From Thermococcus sp. (GTDB lineage: Archaea > Methanobacteriota_B > Thermococci > Thermococcales > Thermococcaceae): a stretch of DNA of 50,122 bases. The stretch lies in contig NZ_JAMOQU010000009.1 in NCBI RefSeq assembly GCF_027063845.1, positions 1 through 50,122 of the forward strand. Reading direction: 5' to 3'. This document shows positions 1 through 8,570 of this stretch, piece by piece. The position numbers were made by a program, and so were the translations under genes. The notes beneath the pieces were generated by a model. It did no database searches. It worked only from the letters and a program-made list of their open reading frames with translations, and was not told where the DNA came from. Position 1 is the first letter of the stretch; every line of letters begins with the position of its first letter.

Positions 1-359
1 AGGTAACTCCTACCCGTGTCGTCAGTGAAGATTTGCCTCACTGGAAGTCGCCTGAGGAACTCAAGGTTCTCGACTGTCATGACGCGCTGGTGCCACCTTA
101 CGGCCTGCCTCGCGTAGGGGTTGAAGCTCCAGTCCGCGCCGAAGGCTATGGCGTTGTCGTGGTTTCCTCTGACGCAGAGAAAGGTTCTTTTCTCCATTTG
201 CTTCCGCACAAACTCAACGACCTCGTTTGGGCTTGCCCCGTAGCCGACCAGGTCACCCATGCAGAGAATCGCATCGGCGTAATCTATCTCCTCCCACACG
301 GCTTCGAGGGCTTCAAAGTTCGAGTGGATGTCACTGATGAGCGCTATGATCAAGGTCAT
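1..359 (-). CDS. Metallophosphoesterase (C-terminus beyond window)
   Basis: This is the first 119 codons of a calcineurin-like phosphoesterase; the rest lies left of the window. The metal-binding signatures are in order: a DIHSN box near residue 10, GDLVGYG near residue 38, and GNHDNA near residue 66. These are the first three blocks of the superfamily; the C-terminal His boxes would be off the edge. The ATG at 359 is preceded by GGTG. It starts 26 bp after the membrane-protein gene at 386-1174 and is probably in that operon. The family hydrolyses phosphodiesters or phosphomonoesters with two metal ions; the substrate cannot be told from this part. Confidence 0.85.
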   Translation of the reverse strand, partial: MTLIIALISDIHSNFEALEAVWEEIDYADAILCMGDLVGYGASPNEVVEFVRKQMEKRTFLCVRGNHDNAIAFGADWSFNPYARQAVRWHQRVMTVENLEFLRRLPVRQIFTDDTGRSY

Positions 360-385
360 CACCAAATGAAAATGGGAGAATGGAC

Positions 386-1174
386 TTAAAACTTCATCCC
401 GTAGGTGAAGAGGGCGATGCCCGCGAGCATGAGGCCGAGCCCAAGGGGAAGCTGGTACTCCGGGGAGCCGCTGGCCCTGCAGGCCTCAACAATTTCCCGG
501 TAGTGCTCGGTGCAGTTCTTGAACTCAAAGTACGCGTCCGGGTCATCGTAGACCACGAAACTGGAGACCTTTGCTCCTGAAAACACCCGGATTCCGGCGA
601 GGGTGCGGGAATAGAGAATATCATCCGTTTGGAGTGTTCCATTGGCGTAGCTTGCTTTCACTTCGTTGAATGCGGGGACGTAGAAGATGTTGAACCAGTC
701 GCTAACGTTGGCTCCTATCAGCCCGGAAGTCTCGATGTAAAACGCACTGAGCCCGAGGGAGTAGTTATCAAGGAAGACGAAGTAATTGCCATCGTAAGTG
801 AGGTTTGGAGGGGCAACGTTCGAAAAGTACGTGCCAACCGCGTGGAGCGTCAGGTTTCCCCTGCATCCGGGAACGTAAAAAACGTCAAAGTACCGCATAG
901 TATCCGCAACGTAGATAGAACCCTCCCTGCGGAACAAGACATGGCCGTTCTCGGAAATTACCTCGTAGACGTCCTTGTCACAGGGGCCCTCAAAGGCAAG
1001 GACGTAAGCATGCACGTCCTCCCCGTTTTTTATGTGATAACTCGAAAGCTCGAGTACGGGAAAGACCGCCCGACAGGCTATACCCGAGCAGTTGGGAACG
1101 TGATACGTCAATACAAGCAGTGTGCCCAGGAGAAAAACGATTGCCCCCATTTCCTTCAACGTCCTGCCTTTCAT
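386..1174 (-). CDS. Hypothetical membrane-anchored surface protein
   Basis: A 262-aa protein of unknown function. An N-terminal hydrophobic segment (about residues 9-24) is followed by a roughly 200-residue region with several Cys and N-x-S/T sites, then a C-terminal hydrophobic helix (LGLGLMLAGIALF) and the short tail TYGMKF. This suggests an extracytoplasmic domain held by a helix at each end. The ATG at 1174 was chosen because GGAGGGAACG precedes it and it overlaps the stop of the upstream gene as ATGA (1171-1174), implying translational coupling. A longer reading to 1261 lacks this support. It shares general architecture with the gene at 1171-2022, but I see no convincing sequence identity. 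Confidence 0.7.
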   Translation of the reverse strand: MKGRTLKEMGAIVFLLGTLLVLTYHVPNCSGIACRAVFPVLELSSYHIKNGEDVHAYVLAFEGPCDKDVYEVISENGHVLFRREGSIYVADTMRYFDVFYVPGCRGNLTLHAVGTYFSNVAPPNLTYDGNYFVFLDNYSLGLSAFYIETSGLIGANVSDWFNIFYVPAFNEVKASYANGTLQTDDILYSRTLAGIRVFSGAKVSSFVVYDDPDAYFEFKNCTEHYREIVEACRASGSPEYQLPLGLGLMLAGIALFTYGMKF

Positions 1175-2022
1175 CGTTCCCTCCTCCCAATCAGGAACAT
1201 TGATACCCCGACCATTACGAGGAATGCACCCCTCCATCCAATGGAGTGCCTGGTTTCGCATTGCTCAGAGCTACCACCATCGTAGAGGGCCAGCGAGGCA
1301 AACAGAAAACCCTTCTCAATCCTCACGGAGGCTGAGTTATCAGCGGGGACCCTGTGAAAGTACCATTTCGTGGTGCCGTTGGACCTGACGTTAACCCTGA
1401 TGAGAACGCTGGACCCGTTGAGAACTTCCTTAATTTCAAGCGAAACGGGTGTTCCGGGTATTTCATCGTCAATTGAAGGAAACTCCACCAACTCATTTCC
1501 CAGAACCACGGTGAAGTTCTCCTGCCCAATAACTTCGAGGACGCCCTTGGGTTTAGTTATTTCGAGATGGAAACCCCTCCCCACGGGGTATTCGGTCGTG
1601 GTAACGTACAGAAAGCCCCTGGGGGTTGGCACGAACTCAGGGACATCACAGGCAATAGCCGTGTACGGATTCTGCCAGTAAACCCTTGCAGTTCCGTTTC
1701 CCAGCTCCTTAATCCTGAGCATCTCAAAGGGGCAGGTCAGGTTAAGCGGATAGTAGAGCCCGTTCCTCCGCACGTAGACATCAGAACACCCCGATTCAGG
1801 GTCTAACACAGTTACGTTCGGCCTGTCAAGGGGAAGCCCAACGGCCAGGACATAACCCCCGACGAATCCACCGTTGGTTACGTTTATGATTTTTACCTCC
1901 ATGACCGTTGTTGCGGGGCTCACCGAACAGCCCGCAGTCGTTCCGGAAGTGTAGTCCCATGTGGCCAGAAGCAGGCCCGCGAGAACGAGAACGGCGCCGA
2001 GTATGAGAGGACCGGACTTCAT
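1171..2022 (-). CDS. Hypothetical membrane-anchored surface protein
   Basis: A 283-aa protein of unknown function, first gene of the operon running leftwards to the phosphoesterase. The N-terminus (LILGAVLVLAGLLLATW) is a membrane anchor or signal peptide. The middle has four Cys and several N-glycosylation-type sites. The C-terminus has a second hydrophobic helix (GAFLVMVGVSMFLIG) and a basic RRER tail, as expected for an anchor with a cytoplasmic tail. The start has the ribosome site AGGGGGATTGC. A TATA-like AGTTTTTAGG near 2057-2066 can serve as promoter. The function is unknown; surface sensing or envelope roles are only guesses. Confidence 0.7.
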   Translation of the reverse strand: MKSGPLILGAVLVLAGLLLATWDYTSGTTAGCSVSPATTVMEVKIINVTNGGFVGGYVLAVGLPLDRPNVTVLDPESGCSDVYVRRNGLYYPLNLTCPFEMLRIKELGNGTARVYWQNPYTAIACDVPEFVPTPRGFLYVTTTEYPVGRGFHLEITKPKGVLEVIGQENFTVVLGNELVEFPSIDDEIPGTPVSLEIKEVLNGSSVLIRVNVRSNGTTKWYFHRVPADNSASVRIEKGFLFASLALYDGGSSEQCETRHSIGWRGAFLVMVGVSMFLIGRRER

Positions 2023-2091
2023 GCAATCCCCCTGAGAAATTGCACTGAGGCTCCTAAAAACTTTTTGTAGTAAAGTTGAAATGAAGAGGGT

Positions 2092-2097
2092 AAAAAA
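2092..2097 (-). terminator. Oligo-T terminator after acetate-CoA ligase alpha
   Basis: Six consecutive T residues on the minus strand directly follow the TGA stop of the gene at 2098-3489. Thermococcal RNA polymerase terminates at such oligo-T tracts without needing a hairpin. Confidence 0.5.
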
Positions 2098-3489
2098 TCA
2101 CCCCTGCTTGGCCTTCCACCTGCTCCAGCGGTAGAGCGCCGCGAGGGCCTTGATAGCGCGCTCGGGCTCGGGGTAGGCAGGTATGCCCTCCTCGTTGAGC
2201 CTGTCAATTGCTTCCTTGGCCTCGATTCCGCCGACGATGGCAACGACGAGGGGCTTCTTCCTTCCGCTGGCGTTGTACTCGCGGATGACTATGTCTGCCA
2301 AATCCCTCGGGTCAAGAACTGCAGTCTGGCAGTAGAGGACCGCTATACTGTGCATCTCCGGGTGTGCGAGGGCGTCTCTAATGGCTCCCTCATAGCTCTC
2401 CGCCCCGGCCATGCCGGTCAGGTCAACCGGGTTCTTGTAGGAACCGAAGGGAGGCATGTGGTTGGCGAAGACCTTGAGCTCCTCAAGGTTGTCGTAGAGG
2501 TGCAGACCGGCTTCCTCAGCTGCATCTGTGGCCATGACGCCTATTCCACCGCCGTTGGTTAGTATGACGAGGTTCTCTCCCTCGGGCTCGGGGAGGTTGC
2601 TGAGGGTTCTCGCGTAGTCGAAGGCCTCGCCGATTGTGTAAGCCCTTATGACTCCTGCCTGCTTGAACGCTGCATCATAAACCTTGTCGCTTCCCGCGAG
2701 TGAGCCGGTGTGGGAAGCTGCAGCCTTGGCACCGCGCTCGCTCCTTCCGGCCTTGATGATGACTATCGGCTTGACCTTGCTGACCTCCTTCGCGGTTTCC
2801 ATGAACTTTCTTCCGTCCTTGACGCCCTCCATGTAGATGAGTATGGCCTTGGTGTTCTCATCCTCCTTGAAGAACTCAAGTAAATCGGCATCGTCTATGT
2901 CGCTCTTGTTTCCAACGCTAACGACAGCTGAGAGGCCGACCTTCTCAAGGATAGTCCAGCCCATGAGGGCTATTCCAAGCGCTCCGCTCTGGCTGATGAG
3001 CGCGAGCGGACCCGGAAGGACGTCGGTCGGTCCGAAGGTGGCGTTGAGCTTCTCGGGCGTGTAGACGACGCCGAAGATGTTCGGGCCGAGGATTCTCATG
3101 CCGTACTTCCTGGCGGTCTCAACGAGCTGCTGCTCAATTTTCTTGCCCTCCTCTCCGAGCTCGCCGAAACCGGAACTTATAATCGGGAGAACCTTGACAC
3201 CCTTCTTTCCGCACTCCTCAACGACCTGCGGGACGAACTTGGCAGGAACGACTATAACGGCCATGTCAACCTCGTCGGGAACCTCAAGAATGCTCTTGTA
3301 GGACTTGAAAACGCGGTTGCCAATCTTAATCTCAACGCCCTTGATGTTGACGGGGTATATTTTGCCCTCGTAGCCGTACTCCACGAGGTTCTTCATAATC
3401 GCGTACCCTATCTTACCCGGCTTCTCGGAGGCGCCTATCACGGCGATGCTCTTCGGCCTGAAAAGGGCTTCGATGTTCGGGTCAACCAT
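2098..3489 (-). CDS. acdA: Acetate-CoA ligase (ADP-forming), alpha subunit
   Basis: A 463-aa alpha subunit of the archaeal ADP-forming acyl-CoA synthetase, which turns acetyl-CoA, ADP and phosphate into acetate, CoA and ATP, the main substrate-level ATP step of peptide and sugar fermentation in Thermococcales. The N-terminal CoA-binding Rossmann region has SIAVIGASEKPGKIG. The succinyl-CoA-ligase-like region has LISQSGALG and the phosphohistidine loop AAASHTGSLAGSD, His near residue 260. It resembles what I remember of the Pyrococcus furiosus isoform I alpha chain. The start at 3489 has GGTGAT upstream; a start at 3510 would add seven residues. The beta subunit is not in this window, consistent with the split arrangement in this order. 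Confidence 0.93.
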   Translation of the reverse strand: MVDPNIEALFRPKSIAVIGASEKPGKIGYAIMKNLVEYGYEGKIYPVNIKGVEIKIGNRVFKSYKSILEVPDEVDMAVIVVPAKFVPQVVEECGKKGVKVLPIISSGFGELGEEGKKIEQQLVETARKYGMRILGPNIFGVVYTPEKLNATFGPTDVLPGPLALISQSGALGIALMGWTILEKVGLSAVVSVGNKSDIDDADLLEFFKEDENTKAILIYMEGVKDGRKFMETAKEVSKVKPIVIIKAGRSERGAKAAASHTGSLAGSDKVYDAAFKQAGVIRAYTIGEAFDYARTLSNLPEPEGENLVILTNGGGIGVMATDAAEEAGLHLYDNLEELKVFANHMPPFGSYKNPVDLTGMAGAESYEGAIRDALAHPEMHSIAVLYCQTAVLDPRDLADIVIREYNASGRKKPLVVAIVGGIEAKEAIDRLNEEGIPAYPEPERAIKALAALYRWSRWKAKQG

Positions 3490-3711
3490 TTTTATCACCT
3501 CGGATGACATTTACACGTTTACGTCTGTAAAAGGCAGTTAAAACCTTTCCCTTCTCTTTTTGCCGATATCAGACTCGACGGACGTTAAAACACCTGAAGT
3601 TCCCAACTGATGTTTCAAAATTCTCGGCGGGGATTTCTTAGGCTTTCAAAGAACCCTTAGGTTTGCCGAAAAGTTTTTAGCGAATGGGCCTAGGATTGGT
3701 TGGGTGTGTAA

Positions 3712-4167
3712 ATGGGAAGGAAGCACCATGACGTCGGCATCGTTGAGAACCTCCTCCTGAAGTGGCTCAGCGTGCTCTTTGACATGGTTGTCATAGGCCT
3801 TGCAACCATAACTATGGGTTACGTCGTTTACCTGATGTTCAACCTAATCACCGAGAGCTTCCACGCCTTCAACATCGAGGAAATCCTGCACCAGATAGTT
3901 CTCGTTGTAATCTTCCTTGAAATCTTCGAACTGCTCACCATGTACGTCAAGGAGCACCACGTCAGCATGAGGAACGTCGTCGAGCTCGGCGTTCTGGCGA
4001 TGGTAAGGAAGATTATAATAACCCTAGACTACAACCAGCTCGGCTGGCAGACCCTCTTTGGGATGGCAGCCCTGATATTTGTGATGGGCTGGATTTATGT
4101 GCAGGAGAGGCAGAGGAGAACAAGGCACGAGGAGTTCCTCATCACCCATGGAATCAAGAAAGTTTAG
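3712..4167 (+). CDS. PsiE-family membrane protein
   Basis: A 151-aa protein with four predicted membrane helices (about residues 18-47, 58-80, 90-105 and 112-130), a short basic N-terminus and a charged C-terminal tail. Its pattern, including an acidic-aromatic stretch between helices 1 and 2 and the YVKEHHVSMRNVVELG loop, matches the phosphate-starvation-inducible PsiE family as I know it. The biochemical role of PsiE is not established. A TATA-like TTTTTAG near 3674-3680, preceded by the BRE-like CCGAAA, lies about 35 bp upstream. It stands alone, with no phosphate genes nearby. Confidence 0.75.
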   Translation: MGRKHHDVGIVENLLLKWLSVLFDMVVIGLATITMGYVVYLMFNLITESFHAFNIEEILHQIVLVVIFLEIFELLTMYVKEHHVSMRNVVELGVLAMVRKIIITLDYNQLGWQTLFGMAALIFVMGWIYVQERQRRTRHEEFLITHGIKKV

Positions 4168-4265
4168 CCGATGACGACCCTTCCCCTCCCTGAGATGTGA
4201 TGATAACCCGGTAGGCCGAGGCAAACCCTAAATACTCCTTTCCCCACTTTTCTTTGGTGGTGAAG

Positions 4266-5285
4266 GTGGGAGTCCAAATCGGCGAGCTGATTCCAAGGAA
4301 TGAAATCGAGCTGGAGAGGCTTTACGGGAAGAAAGTGGCTATAGATGCATTCAACGCCATGTACCAGTTCCTCTCGACCATAAGACAGCGCGACGGGACG
4401 CCCCTAATGGATTCGAAGGGCAGGATAACTTCTCACCTGAGCGGGTTCTTCTACAGGACGATTAACCTGATGGAGGCCGGCATAAAGCCTGCCTACGTTT
4501 TCGATGGTGAGCCACCTGCTTTCAAGAGGAGAGAGCTTGAGAAGAGGCGTGAAGCCAGAGAGGAGGCCGAGGAGAAGTGGCATGAGGCCCTTGAGAGGGG
4601 CGACATAGAGGAGGCCAAGAAGTACGCGATGAGGGCGACGAGGCTCAACCAGACCCTCATAGAGGACGCCAAGAAACTGCTTGAGCTGATGGGCGTCCCC
4701 GTCGTCCAGGCCCCGAGCGAGGGCGAGGCCCAAGCTGCCTATATGGCCTCCAAGAAGGATGTCTACGCCTCCGCGAGCCAGGACTACGACAGCCTTCTCT
4801 TCGGGGCACCGAGGCTCGTCAGGAACCTCACGATAACCGGAAGGAGAAAGCTCCCTGGCAAGAACGTCTACGTTGAGGTTAAGCCAGAGCTGATAATTCT
4901 CGAAGAGGTTCTCAAAGAGCTTGGCGTAGACAGGGAGAAGCTCATTGAGCTGGCAATTCTCGTTGGAACAGATTACAACCCGGGTGGAATCAAGGGAATC
5001 GGACCCAAGAAGGCCCTGACGATAGTCAAGCGCTCGAAGGACCCTCTGAAGAAGTACCAGAAGGAGAGTGACGTTGATTTGTACGCGATAAAGGAGTTTT
5101 TCCTGAATCCGCCGGTCACGGATGAGTATGAGCTCAAGTGGCGCGAGCCTGACGAGGAAGGAATCCTAAGATTTCTCTGCGATGAGCACGACTTCAGCGA
5201 GGAGCGCGTTAAGAACGGCCTCGAAAGGCTGAAGAAAGCAGTAAAGGCAGGAAAACAGAGAACGCTCGAGAGCTGGTTCCGCTAA
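4266..5285 (+). CDS. fen: Flap endonuclease 1
   Basis: FEN-1 of 339 aa cleaves 5' flaps during Okazaki fragment maturation and long-patch repair. Metal-binding acidic residues are in place: Asp in [13 protein letters not shown], the SEGEAQ pair of Glu, the QDYDS pair of Asp, and GTDYNPGG, followed by the helix-hairpin-helix [11 protein letters not shown]. The C-terminal QRTLESWF is a classic PCNA-interacting box. The start is set at the GTG (4266), which gives MGVQIGE as in Pyrococcus FEN-1 and follows GGTGGTGA; an upstream TTG at 4254 would add four odd residues. A TATA-like CTAAATACTCC lies near 4228. The 3' end overlaps convergent tfb by 4 bp. Confidence 0.97.
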   Translation: MGVQIGELIPRNEIELERLYGKKVAIDAFNAMYQFLSTIRQRDGTPLMDSKGRITSHLSGFFYRTINLMEAGIKPAYVFDGEPPAFKRRELEKRREAREEAEEKWHEALERGDIEEAKKYAMRATRLNQTLIEDAKKLLELMGVPVVQAPSEGEAQAAYMASKKDVYASASQDYDSLLFGAPRLVRNLTITGRRKLPGKNVYVEVKPELIILEEVLKELGVDREKLIELAILVGTDYNPGGIKGIGPKKALTIVKRSKDPLKKYQKESDVDLYAIKEFFLNPPVTDEYELKWREPDEEGILRFLCDEHDFSEERVKNGLERLKKAVKAGKQRTLESWFR

Positions 5286-6181
5286 AGCGGTATCTTGAGG
5301 TTCAGCTTGTCAACGAGCTCCTTGTAGCGGTTCCTTACCGTGACCTCTGTGACGCGAGCGACCTCCGCAACCTCCCTCTGCGTCCTTTTCTCCCCTTCGA
5401 GCAGTCCCGCTATGTAGAGCGCCGCCGCGACCAGGCCGGCCGGGCTCTTTCCGCTCGTGAGGCCCTTCTCGTAGGCCTCCTCGAGTATCTGGATTGCTCT
5501 CCGCCTCACCTTCTCGCTCAGTCCGAGCTCGTCGGCGAACTTGTTCACGTAATCGGTCGGTTTAACGAAGAGCTTCTTCGGGGTGAGGTTGAGGTGCCTC
5601 GCTATGAAGCGGAAGCTCCTTCCGATTTCCTTCTTGTCAACGCGCGATATGTCGGCTATCTCGTCGAGCGTTCTGGGAACCTTTAAAAGTCGGCAGGCTG
5701 CATAAACGCAGGCCGCTATGACGGCCTCTATCGAGCGACCCCTTATGAGGCCCTTTCTCACTGCTTCTCTGTAGAGCCTTGCTGCCTCTTCCTCCACGTG
5801 CCTCGGGAGCTTGAGCTGGCTCGCTATCCTGTCGAGCTCGCTGAGCGCGAAAGCTAAGTTCCTCTCGGCGGCGTCGCTGACCCTTAAGCGGCTCTGCCAC
5901 TTCCTGAGGCGGTACATCTTCTCCCTCATCAAGCCGGTGAGGGAACGGTCTATTCCTATGTCGGTCGAGAGACCCTTATCGTGGAGGAGTATGCTCTCCG
6001 GCGCTCCAACGCGCGCCCTCTTCTCCCTCTGGCTGGGGTCAAAGGCTCTCCACTCGGGACCCTCATCGACGACGTTTTCCTCGATGACGTAACCGCAAAC
6101 CTTACAGACTATTTCACCCCTGCTGGGGTCGTAGATGAACTCGGTAGAGCCACAGACGGGACACACTCTCTTCCCGCTCAC
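5282..6181 (-). CDS. tfb: Transcription initiation factor B (TFB, TFIIB homologue)
   Basis: A 299-aa TFB that bridges TBP-TATA-BRE and RNA polymerase. The N-terminal zinc ribbon has Cys7, Cys10, Cys26 and Cys29. The B-reader/linker region contains EWRAFD and [18 protein letters not shown], followed by two cyclin-like repeats; the C-terminal helix-turn-helix with [22 protein letters not shown]-type spacing contacts BRE. It closely resembles the housekeeping TFB1 of Pyrococcus and Thermococcus rather than the divergent TFB2. The start codon is GTG at 6181 after GGGGGTG. It probably has its own promoter inside the end of the upstream gene. Confidence 0.97.
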   Translation of the reverse strand: MSGKRVCPVCGSTEFIYDPSRGEIVCKVCGYVIEENVVDEGPEWRAFDPSQREKRARVGAPESILLHDKGLSTDIGIDRSLTGLMREKMYRLRKWQSRLRVSDAAERNLAFALSELDRIASQLKLPRHVEEEAARLYREAVRKGLIRGRSIEAVIAACVYAACRLLKVPRTLDEIADISRVDKKEIGRSFRFIARHLNLTPKKLFVKPTDYVNKFADELGLSEKVRRRAIQILEEAYEKGLTSGKSPAGLVAAALYIAGLLEGEKRTQREVAEVARVTEVTVRNRYKELVDKLNLKIPL

Positions 6182-6203
6182 TCAAACACCCCCGGCCGGC
6201 GGG

Positions 6204-6497
6204 CTATTTTGCAAGCCCCTTATAAACCTTAACTTTTGGAAAGACGAACTTCAACAGCCAGAGCAGGTCCTCCTTCTGGAAGGTTATCCTCTCCAAAACC
6301 CGGACGTCCCAGTCGTCCTCAACTATGTTGGCGTAAATCCAGAGGAAAACGGGGTTCTCCTCACTACCCACGTGCCGGTTCTTGTAGAGGACGTCCGCCG
6401 TGCCGTCCTCGTTTTTCCTCACGGAGACGACCTTCCAGGTGTCGAGACTGACCTCTCCCTTTTCGTCGAGAATCTTCACTATCTCCCGCGCGTCCAT
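6204..6497 (-). CDS. Hypothetical protein, conserved-looking, 97 aa
   Basis: A small soluble protein without a family I recognise. It has alternating charged strands (TWKVVSVRKNEDGTADVLYKNRHVG), an aromatic middle (FLWIYANIVEDDWDV) and a Lys-rich C-terminus (FVFPKVKVYKGLAK). The start at 6497 follows GGTGCATTG; an upstream in-frame start at 6518 would overlap the PDCD5 gene by 7 bp. It lies at the 3' end of the CRM-S19e-PDCD5 run and immediately ahead of tfb, so it may belong to that transcript. Its last codons contain the TATA box proposed for tfb. Confidence 0.65.
   Translation of the reverse strand: MDAREIVKILDEKGEVSLDTWKVVSVRKNEDGTADVLYKNRHVGSEENPVFLWIYANIVEDDWDVRVLERITFQKEDLLWLLKFVFPKVKVYKGLAK
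6216..6226 (-). promoter_or_regulatory. Probable tfb promoter (TATA) inside upstream gene
   Basis: The minus strand reads GGTTTATAAGG here, a near-consensus thermococcal TATA element about 35-45 bp ahead of the tfb start at 6181. It lies inside the last codons of the 97-aa gene (Val-Tyr-Lys-Gly), so tfb can be transcribed independently of the ribosomal operon behind it. Confidence 0.55.
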
Positions 6498-6511
6498 CAA
6501 TGCACCGTCCG

Positions 6512-6850
6512 CTACCACTTAATCCTGAACTCCCTTCTCGTCCTCGCGTCAATCTGGGCCAGTATCTTCTTCAACTTGGCATCGTCTATCGGTTCCCTTA
6601 TCTGGCCGGCTTGATAGAGCTGAACGAGGACGAGCTCAACCTGTCTCGCGAGTTCTGGTCTAACGAGCTTAACGCGACCGAGCCTCTCCCTCGCGTCAGG
6701 AGTCAGGATTTTCCTCATTATGGCATCGAGCTGGGCCTGGAGCTCCATCTCCTGCTTTATTGCCTCCTCCTGGGCCTTCTGCTGTTCAAGGTACTTCTTC
6801 TGGAGCTCCATGAGCTTGCGCTTCCTAATCTCCTCAATATCCTCGGCCAT
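6512..6850 (-). CDS. PDCD5-family DNA-binding protein
   Basis: A 112-aa archaeal homologue of human PDCD5 (TFAR19). A long Glu/Gln/Lys-rich N-terminal helix (residues 1-40) is followed by the family core with ILTPDARERLGRVKLVRPELARQVE near residues 48-72 and a final helix ending ARTRREFRIKW. Archaeal members bind DNA and are encoded with S19e, as here. The ATG at 6850 follows GGTGAGGGGC; an upstream reading to 6991 adds a low-complexity stretch and overlaps S19e, so it was rejected. The gene lies 73 bp after rps19e and probably shares its transcript. Confidence 0.92.
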   Translation of the reverse strand: MAEDIEEIRKRKLMELQKKYLEQQKAQEEAIKQEMELQAQLDAIMRKILTPDARERLGRVKLVRPELARQVELVLVQLYQAGQIREPIDDAKLKKILAQIDARTRREFRIKW

Positions 6851-6923
6851 GCCCCTCACCTCCGGTTCAGGCTCAGAAGCGGGAGTTAAAAAGGTATTGG
6901 GTGGGATGTGAGAAAAGGGGAGC

Positions 6924-7376
6924 TCAGTACTTCTTGAGCTCCGGAATCTGCTCCTCGAGCTCCTTCTTGAGCTCGGTAGCAATCTTGTCAAGGAAGCTCT
7001 GGCCCTTCGGGGTTATGACCCTTCCCTCTCCCGGAACCTTCTGGACGAAGCCAGCCGCCTCAAGCTGCTGGAGGGCCTTCCTGATTATGCTTCCGCCAGC
7101 CTTGTAGAAGTGCTCCGGGGCGTGTCCGCGGTTCTTCCTGCCTCCATACCAAGTCCTGAGCCTCTCGATTCCGACGGGGCCGTCGATGTAGACCTTTCTG
7201 AGTATGCTGGCAACCCTGTAGTACCACCAGTCCTCCTGCTCGGGAAGCCTCTCCTTGTGTCTTCCGGTCTTGACGAAGGGCGCCCACTCCGGGGGCTTTA
7301 TCTCCTCAATCTCCTTGAGCTTCTGGGCGACCCTCTCGACGAGCAGGTCACCGGGAACGTCATAGACAGTCGCCAT
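6924..7376 (-). CDS. rps19e: 30S ribosomal protein S19e
   Basis: A 150-aa small-subunit protein of the archaeal/eukaryotic set, needed for late 40S/30S assembly. The typical pattern is visible: [26 protein letters not shown], the [20 protein letters not shown] core, [11 protein letters not shown] and [13 protein letters not shown]. The winged-helix fold spans most of the chain. It starts three bases after the CRM-protein stop, in one transcriptional unit with that gene upstream and PDCD5 downstream, a linkage common in archaea. Confidence 0.97.
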   Translation of the reverse strand: MATVYDVPGDLLVERVAQKLKEIEEIKPPEWAPFVKTGRHKERLPEQEDWWYYRVASILRKVYIDGPVGIERLRTWYGGRKNRGHAPEHFYKAGGSIIRKALQQLEAAGFVQKVPGEGRVITPKGQSFLDKIATELKKELEEQIPELKKY

Positions 7377-7379
7377 CTT

Positions 7380-7790
7380 TCAATCCCTCCCCTTTCTAAA
7401 CTTCTTCCTGAAGTTAGCGATGTCGAGCCTGACTTTACGGACGGGCTTCTCCCGCCTCTCAGCCGACGCCTTTCTTTCAAGGCGCCTTAAATACCTTTCC
7501 CAGCCTTCCCTCGGTTTGAACAATATAAACCTTTTGCCCCTGACGTCTATCAGCTCGCTATCGGTGAGCTCGGCTACCTTCTCCGCTATGGTCTTCCTGT
7601 CCATTCCGGTCGAGATGAGCGCTCCCTTCCTTATCTCAACCTTAAGGACACCGTCCTTCTCAAGCTGGGTGTTTATCTCCTCAATCACGCTCTCGGCGAG
7701 ACCCTTCTTACCAATCCACGCTCGCGGTTCGATATCGTAGTATCTCGCGCGGAGCGACCTTCTCACCTTACCTGGTAAGCGCTTCTCCAT
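7380..7790 (-). CDS. YhbY/CRM-domain RNA-binding protein
   Basis: A 136-aa protein whose N-terminal two thirds match the CRM (YhbY) fold: LRARYYDIEPRAWIGKKGLAESVIEEI, LKVEIRKG and LVDVRG-like ELIDVRGKRFILFKP. The WIGKKG loop corresponds to the GxxG RNA-contacting loop of this family. The C-terminal 35 residues are very basic (KASAERREK, FRKKFRKGRD), as in archaeal members linked to S19e. A role in ribosome assembly is inferred from family and context. The ATG at 7790 after GAGGTGAGAG is preferred over the GTG at 7799. Confidence 0.88.
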   Translation of the reverse strand: MEKRLPGKVRRSLRARYYDIEPRAWIGKKGLAESVIEEINTQLEKDGVLKVEIRKGALISTGMDRKTIAEKVAELTDSELIDVRGKRFILFKPREGWERYLRRLERKASAERREKPVRKVRLDIANFRKKFRKGRD

Positions 7791-7823
7791 CTCTCTCACC
7801 TCTTAACCTCTCGCCCGAAAGGG

Positions 7824-7834
7824 CCTTAAAAAGG
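7824..7834 (-). promoter_or_regulatory. Promoter of the CRM-S19e-PDCD5 operon
   Basis: The minus strand reads CCTTTTTAAGG, a TATA-like element about 35-45 bp ahead of the CRM-protein ATG. It overlaps an inverted repeat (AAAAGG, TTGG, CCTTTT at 7829-7844) that could also help end vapC transcription from other directions. No other promoter is evident between the two operons. Confidence 0.4.
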
Positions 7835-7848
7835 TTGGCCTTTTAAAG

Positions 7849-8247
7849 CTATTTACCGAACCTCTTCATCGCTTCCGCAGGTGTTATCACGTCGGGCAAC
7901 CAGGCAAAGTGCCTTTTGTTGTAGGTGACGAGTGGGGCGTTGAGCTTGAGGGCTAGGGCGCCTATCATGTAATCCCTCGCGTTCTTTGAGAAGTCCCAGC
8001 GACCGATGGCGCTTTTTGAGGCTATCTTGGCCGACTCAACGTCAAAGGCCACCACATCAATCCCTACAGTCCAGAGAAGGGTCTCAAAGTTTTCCAATGC
8101 AATTTGAAAGTCGCCCGTCTTCTTGGCGAGGTGGTACAGGTACTCCGTGTAAACCACGGTGTTTATGACCGGTTTGAGATGCGAGGATTTCAGCCACTTT
8201 AGGAACTTCCAGTTGTTGAAGACGTTTGTATCAAGGACGACTCTCAT
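7849..8247 (-). CDS. vapC: VapC-type PIN-domain ribonuclease toxin
   Basis: A 132-aa PIN protein. Acidic active-site residues are present: Asp in LDTNVF (residue 6), Glu in VVYTEYLYHL and the Asp in NARDYMIGALAL, with the closing strand APLVTYNKRHF. PIN toxins cleave RNA, often tRNA or rRNA, with Mg2+. The start overlaps the stop of the antitoxin gene as ATGA, typical of VapBC operons. The pair sits between two translation-gene clusters. Confidence 0.92.
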   Translation of the reverse strand: MRVVLDTNVFNNWKFLKWLKSSHLKPVINTVVYTEYLYHLAKKTGDFQIALENFETLLWTVGIDVVAFDVESAKIASKSAIGRWDFSKNARDYMIGALALKLNAPLVTYNKRHFAWLPDVITPAEAMKRFGK

Positions 8248-8492
8248 TCTTCCTCCCCCAGCTCCTTCAGAGAGCGTGCAATTCCCCTGGCGAGTCCCTT
8301 TCTTACTTCTTCAACTGTTTCGTCCACATCTTTCATAACCTCGGCCATCTCTCGCAGGAAATCATCGAGGGGCTTTATCACGTAGCCCTCCTTTGTCCTC
8401 ACGAAAACCACCTCATCCCCTGCCTTTATTCCAAGCGCTTCCCTAACCTCCTTGGGTATCGTGACCTGGTATTTCTTCGTGACGACTGGCAT
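8244..8492 (-). CDS. vapB: AbrB-type antitoxin (VapB)
   Basis: An 82-aa protein with an N-terminal swapped-hairpin AbrB domain (VTKKYQVTIPKEVREALGIKAGDEVVFV) that should bind the operon promoter, and a helical C-terminus (LDDFLREMAEVMKDVDETVEEV) expected to wrap the toxin. The ATG at 8492 gives MPVVTKKYQ, the usual N-terminal length for this family; an upstream start at 8504 adds four residues. It is followed directly by the PIN toxin. Confidence 0.9.
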   Translation of the reverse strand: MPVVTKKYQVTIPKEVREALGIKAGDEVVFVRTKEGYVIKPLDDFLREMAEVMKDVDETVEEVRKGLARGIARSLKELGEEE

Positions 8493-8570
8493 TACCTTCA
8501 CCAAAAGAGTATTACCCTCAACCCTTAATAACCCCTGCGGTCGCTAATAAGCCCGGGAAAGGTGATGAGG

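Noticed and set aside
629-1285. Long plus-strand open frame opposite the surface-protein gene
   Set aside because: Antisense shadow without ribosome site; the minus frame has signal, anchor and ATGA coupling.
3489-3512. TGM-like site before acetate-CoA ligase alpha
   Set aside because: The right half GTGATA is perfect but is the ribosome site, and the left half (TGTCAT) matches only 4 of 6.
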